Origin: DATKCT01 sp035513055
Lineage (GTDB): Bacteria; Verrucomicrobiota; Verrucomicrobiia; Verrucomicrobiales; DEV007
Assembly: GCA_035513055.1 (NCBI GenBank)
Contig: DATKCT010000013.1
Location: 1 to 32,893, forward strand
Direction of reading: 5' to 3'
DNA: 32,893 bases
Shown here: in pieces, positions 32,725-32,893 of the stretch
Layout of the letters: each line of letters starts with the position of its first letter
Numbering within the stretch: position 1 is the first letter of the stretch
Translations under genes and position numbers: made by a program
The notes under the pieces: model-generated
What the model was told of the DNA's origin: nothing
The model's database searches: none
What the model saw: only the letters and a program-made list of their open reading frames with translations

Positions 32725-32889
32725 TCATCTTTCGCGGCCGGCGTCGCCATCGGTCTGGCACTGGGCGACTTCGGCCAGGAGTTTGCGGGTGTAGGGTTCA
32801 TCGGCCAGCAGTTGGAGGCGTTGCAGGAAGTCCTCCTGGGTCCAACCGGCCAGGGCCCATTCTACCCTGGACCCGGCCGCGCCCGTCCG
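32725..32889 (-). other. Unassigned possible coding fragment at the window edge
   Basis: A minus-strand frame bounded by stops at 32890-32892 and 32725-32727 reads VEWALAGWTQEDFLQRLQLL, then ADEPYTRKLLAEVAQCQ. It looks protein-like (amphipathic helices) but has no start codon and no family I recognise. It could be the end of a broken gene. Otherwise 32601-32724 holds only a short hairpin (CGCGCAG at 32680-32686 with CTGCGCG at 32690-32696) and a GGGTCAAT doublet. Confidence 0.25.
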
Positions 32890-32893
32890 TCAA

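Overview
The window is GC-rich DNA from a Gram-negative bacterium. It most resembles the PVC group, probably Verrucomicrobiota, with Planctomycetota as the alternative. This inference rests on gene content: a planctomycete-type cytochrome/DUF1592 protein overlapping a Tat-exported DUF1552 protein, a secreted CotH kinase with lamin-tail domains next to a sulfatase, a secreted beta-helix protein, FGE-sulfatase-domain proteins, and short GC-rich palindromic intergenic repeats. No rRNA, tRNA or CRISPR array was recognised.

Layout. (1) 1-6300 is accessory and repeat-rich. Only a pyridoxamine-oxidase-fold protein, one membrane-anchored FGE-like protein and a vapBC toxin-antitoxin pair look intact. 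Between them lie broken genes: an LpxH-like phosphatase piece, a frameshifted HipT-like kinase behind three evenly spaced palindromes, an FGE-like piece, an alpha/beta-hydrolase piece that stops where vapC begins, and a piece like a trimeric-adhesin head. (2) 6300-8909 (minus) holds a GntP-type permease and L-rhamnonate dehydratase, pointing to the non-phosphorylating L-rhamnose route. (3) 9068-15876 (plus) encodes a secreted beta-helix protein, a 1347-residue c-type cytochrome/DUF1592 protein and a DUF1552 protein. (4) 15998-17999 encodes a DUF2905 membrane peptide and gamma-glutamyltransferase. (5) 18270-22161 holds a pRiA4b ORF-3-like protein (minus), then a plus-strand group: a TrkA-C membrane protein, CbpA, CbpM and a secreted protein of unknown function. 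(6) 22186-26891 (minus) is a sulfatase followed by a CotH/lamin-tail protein. (7) 27089-32407 (minus) is a tightly packed carbohydrate ABC importer operon: a TIM-barrel isomerase, binding protein, permease, double ATPase and second permease. Behind it are an ISAs1-type transposase remnant and a possible coding fragment at the right edge.

Taken together, the intact genes suggest a polysaccharide scavenger: secreted sulfatase, beta-helix and haem proteins outside, sugar import by the ABC system, and rhamnonate breakdown inside. The best leads for something unusual are the triple-operator hipT remnant, the pairing of a TrkA-C membrane protein with CbpA/CbpM, the large DUF1592/DUF1552 pair, and a 137-bp inverted-repeat element upstream of the sulfatase. 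I did not find a clearly new defence or mobile system.
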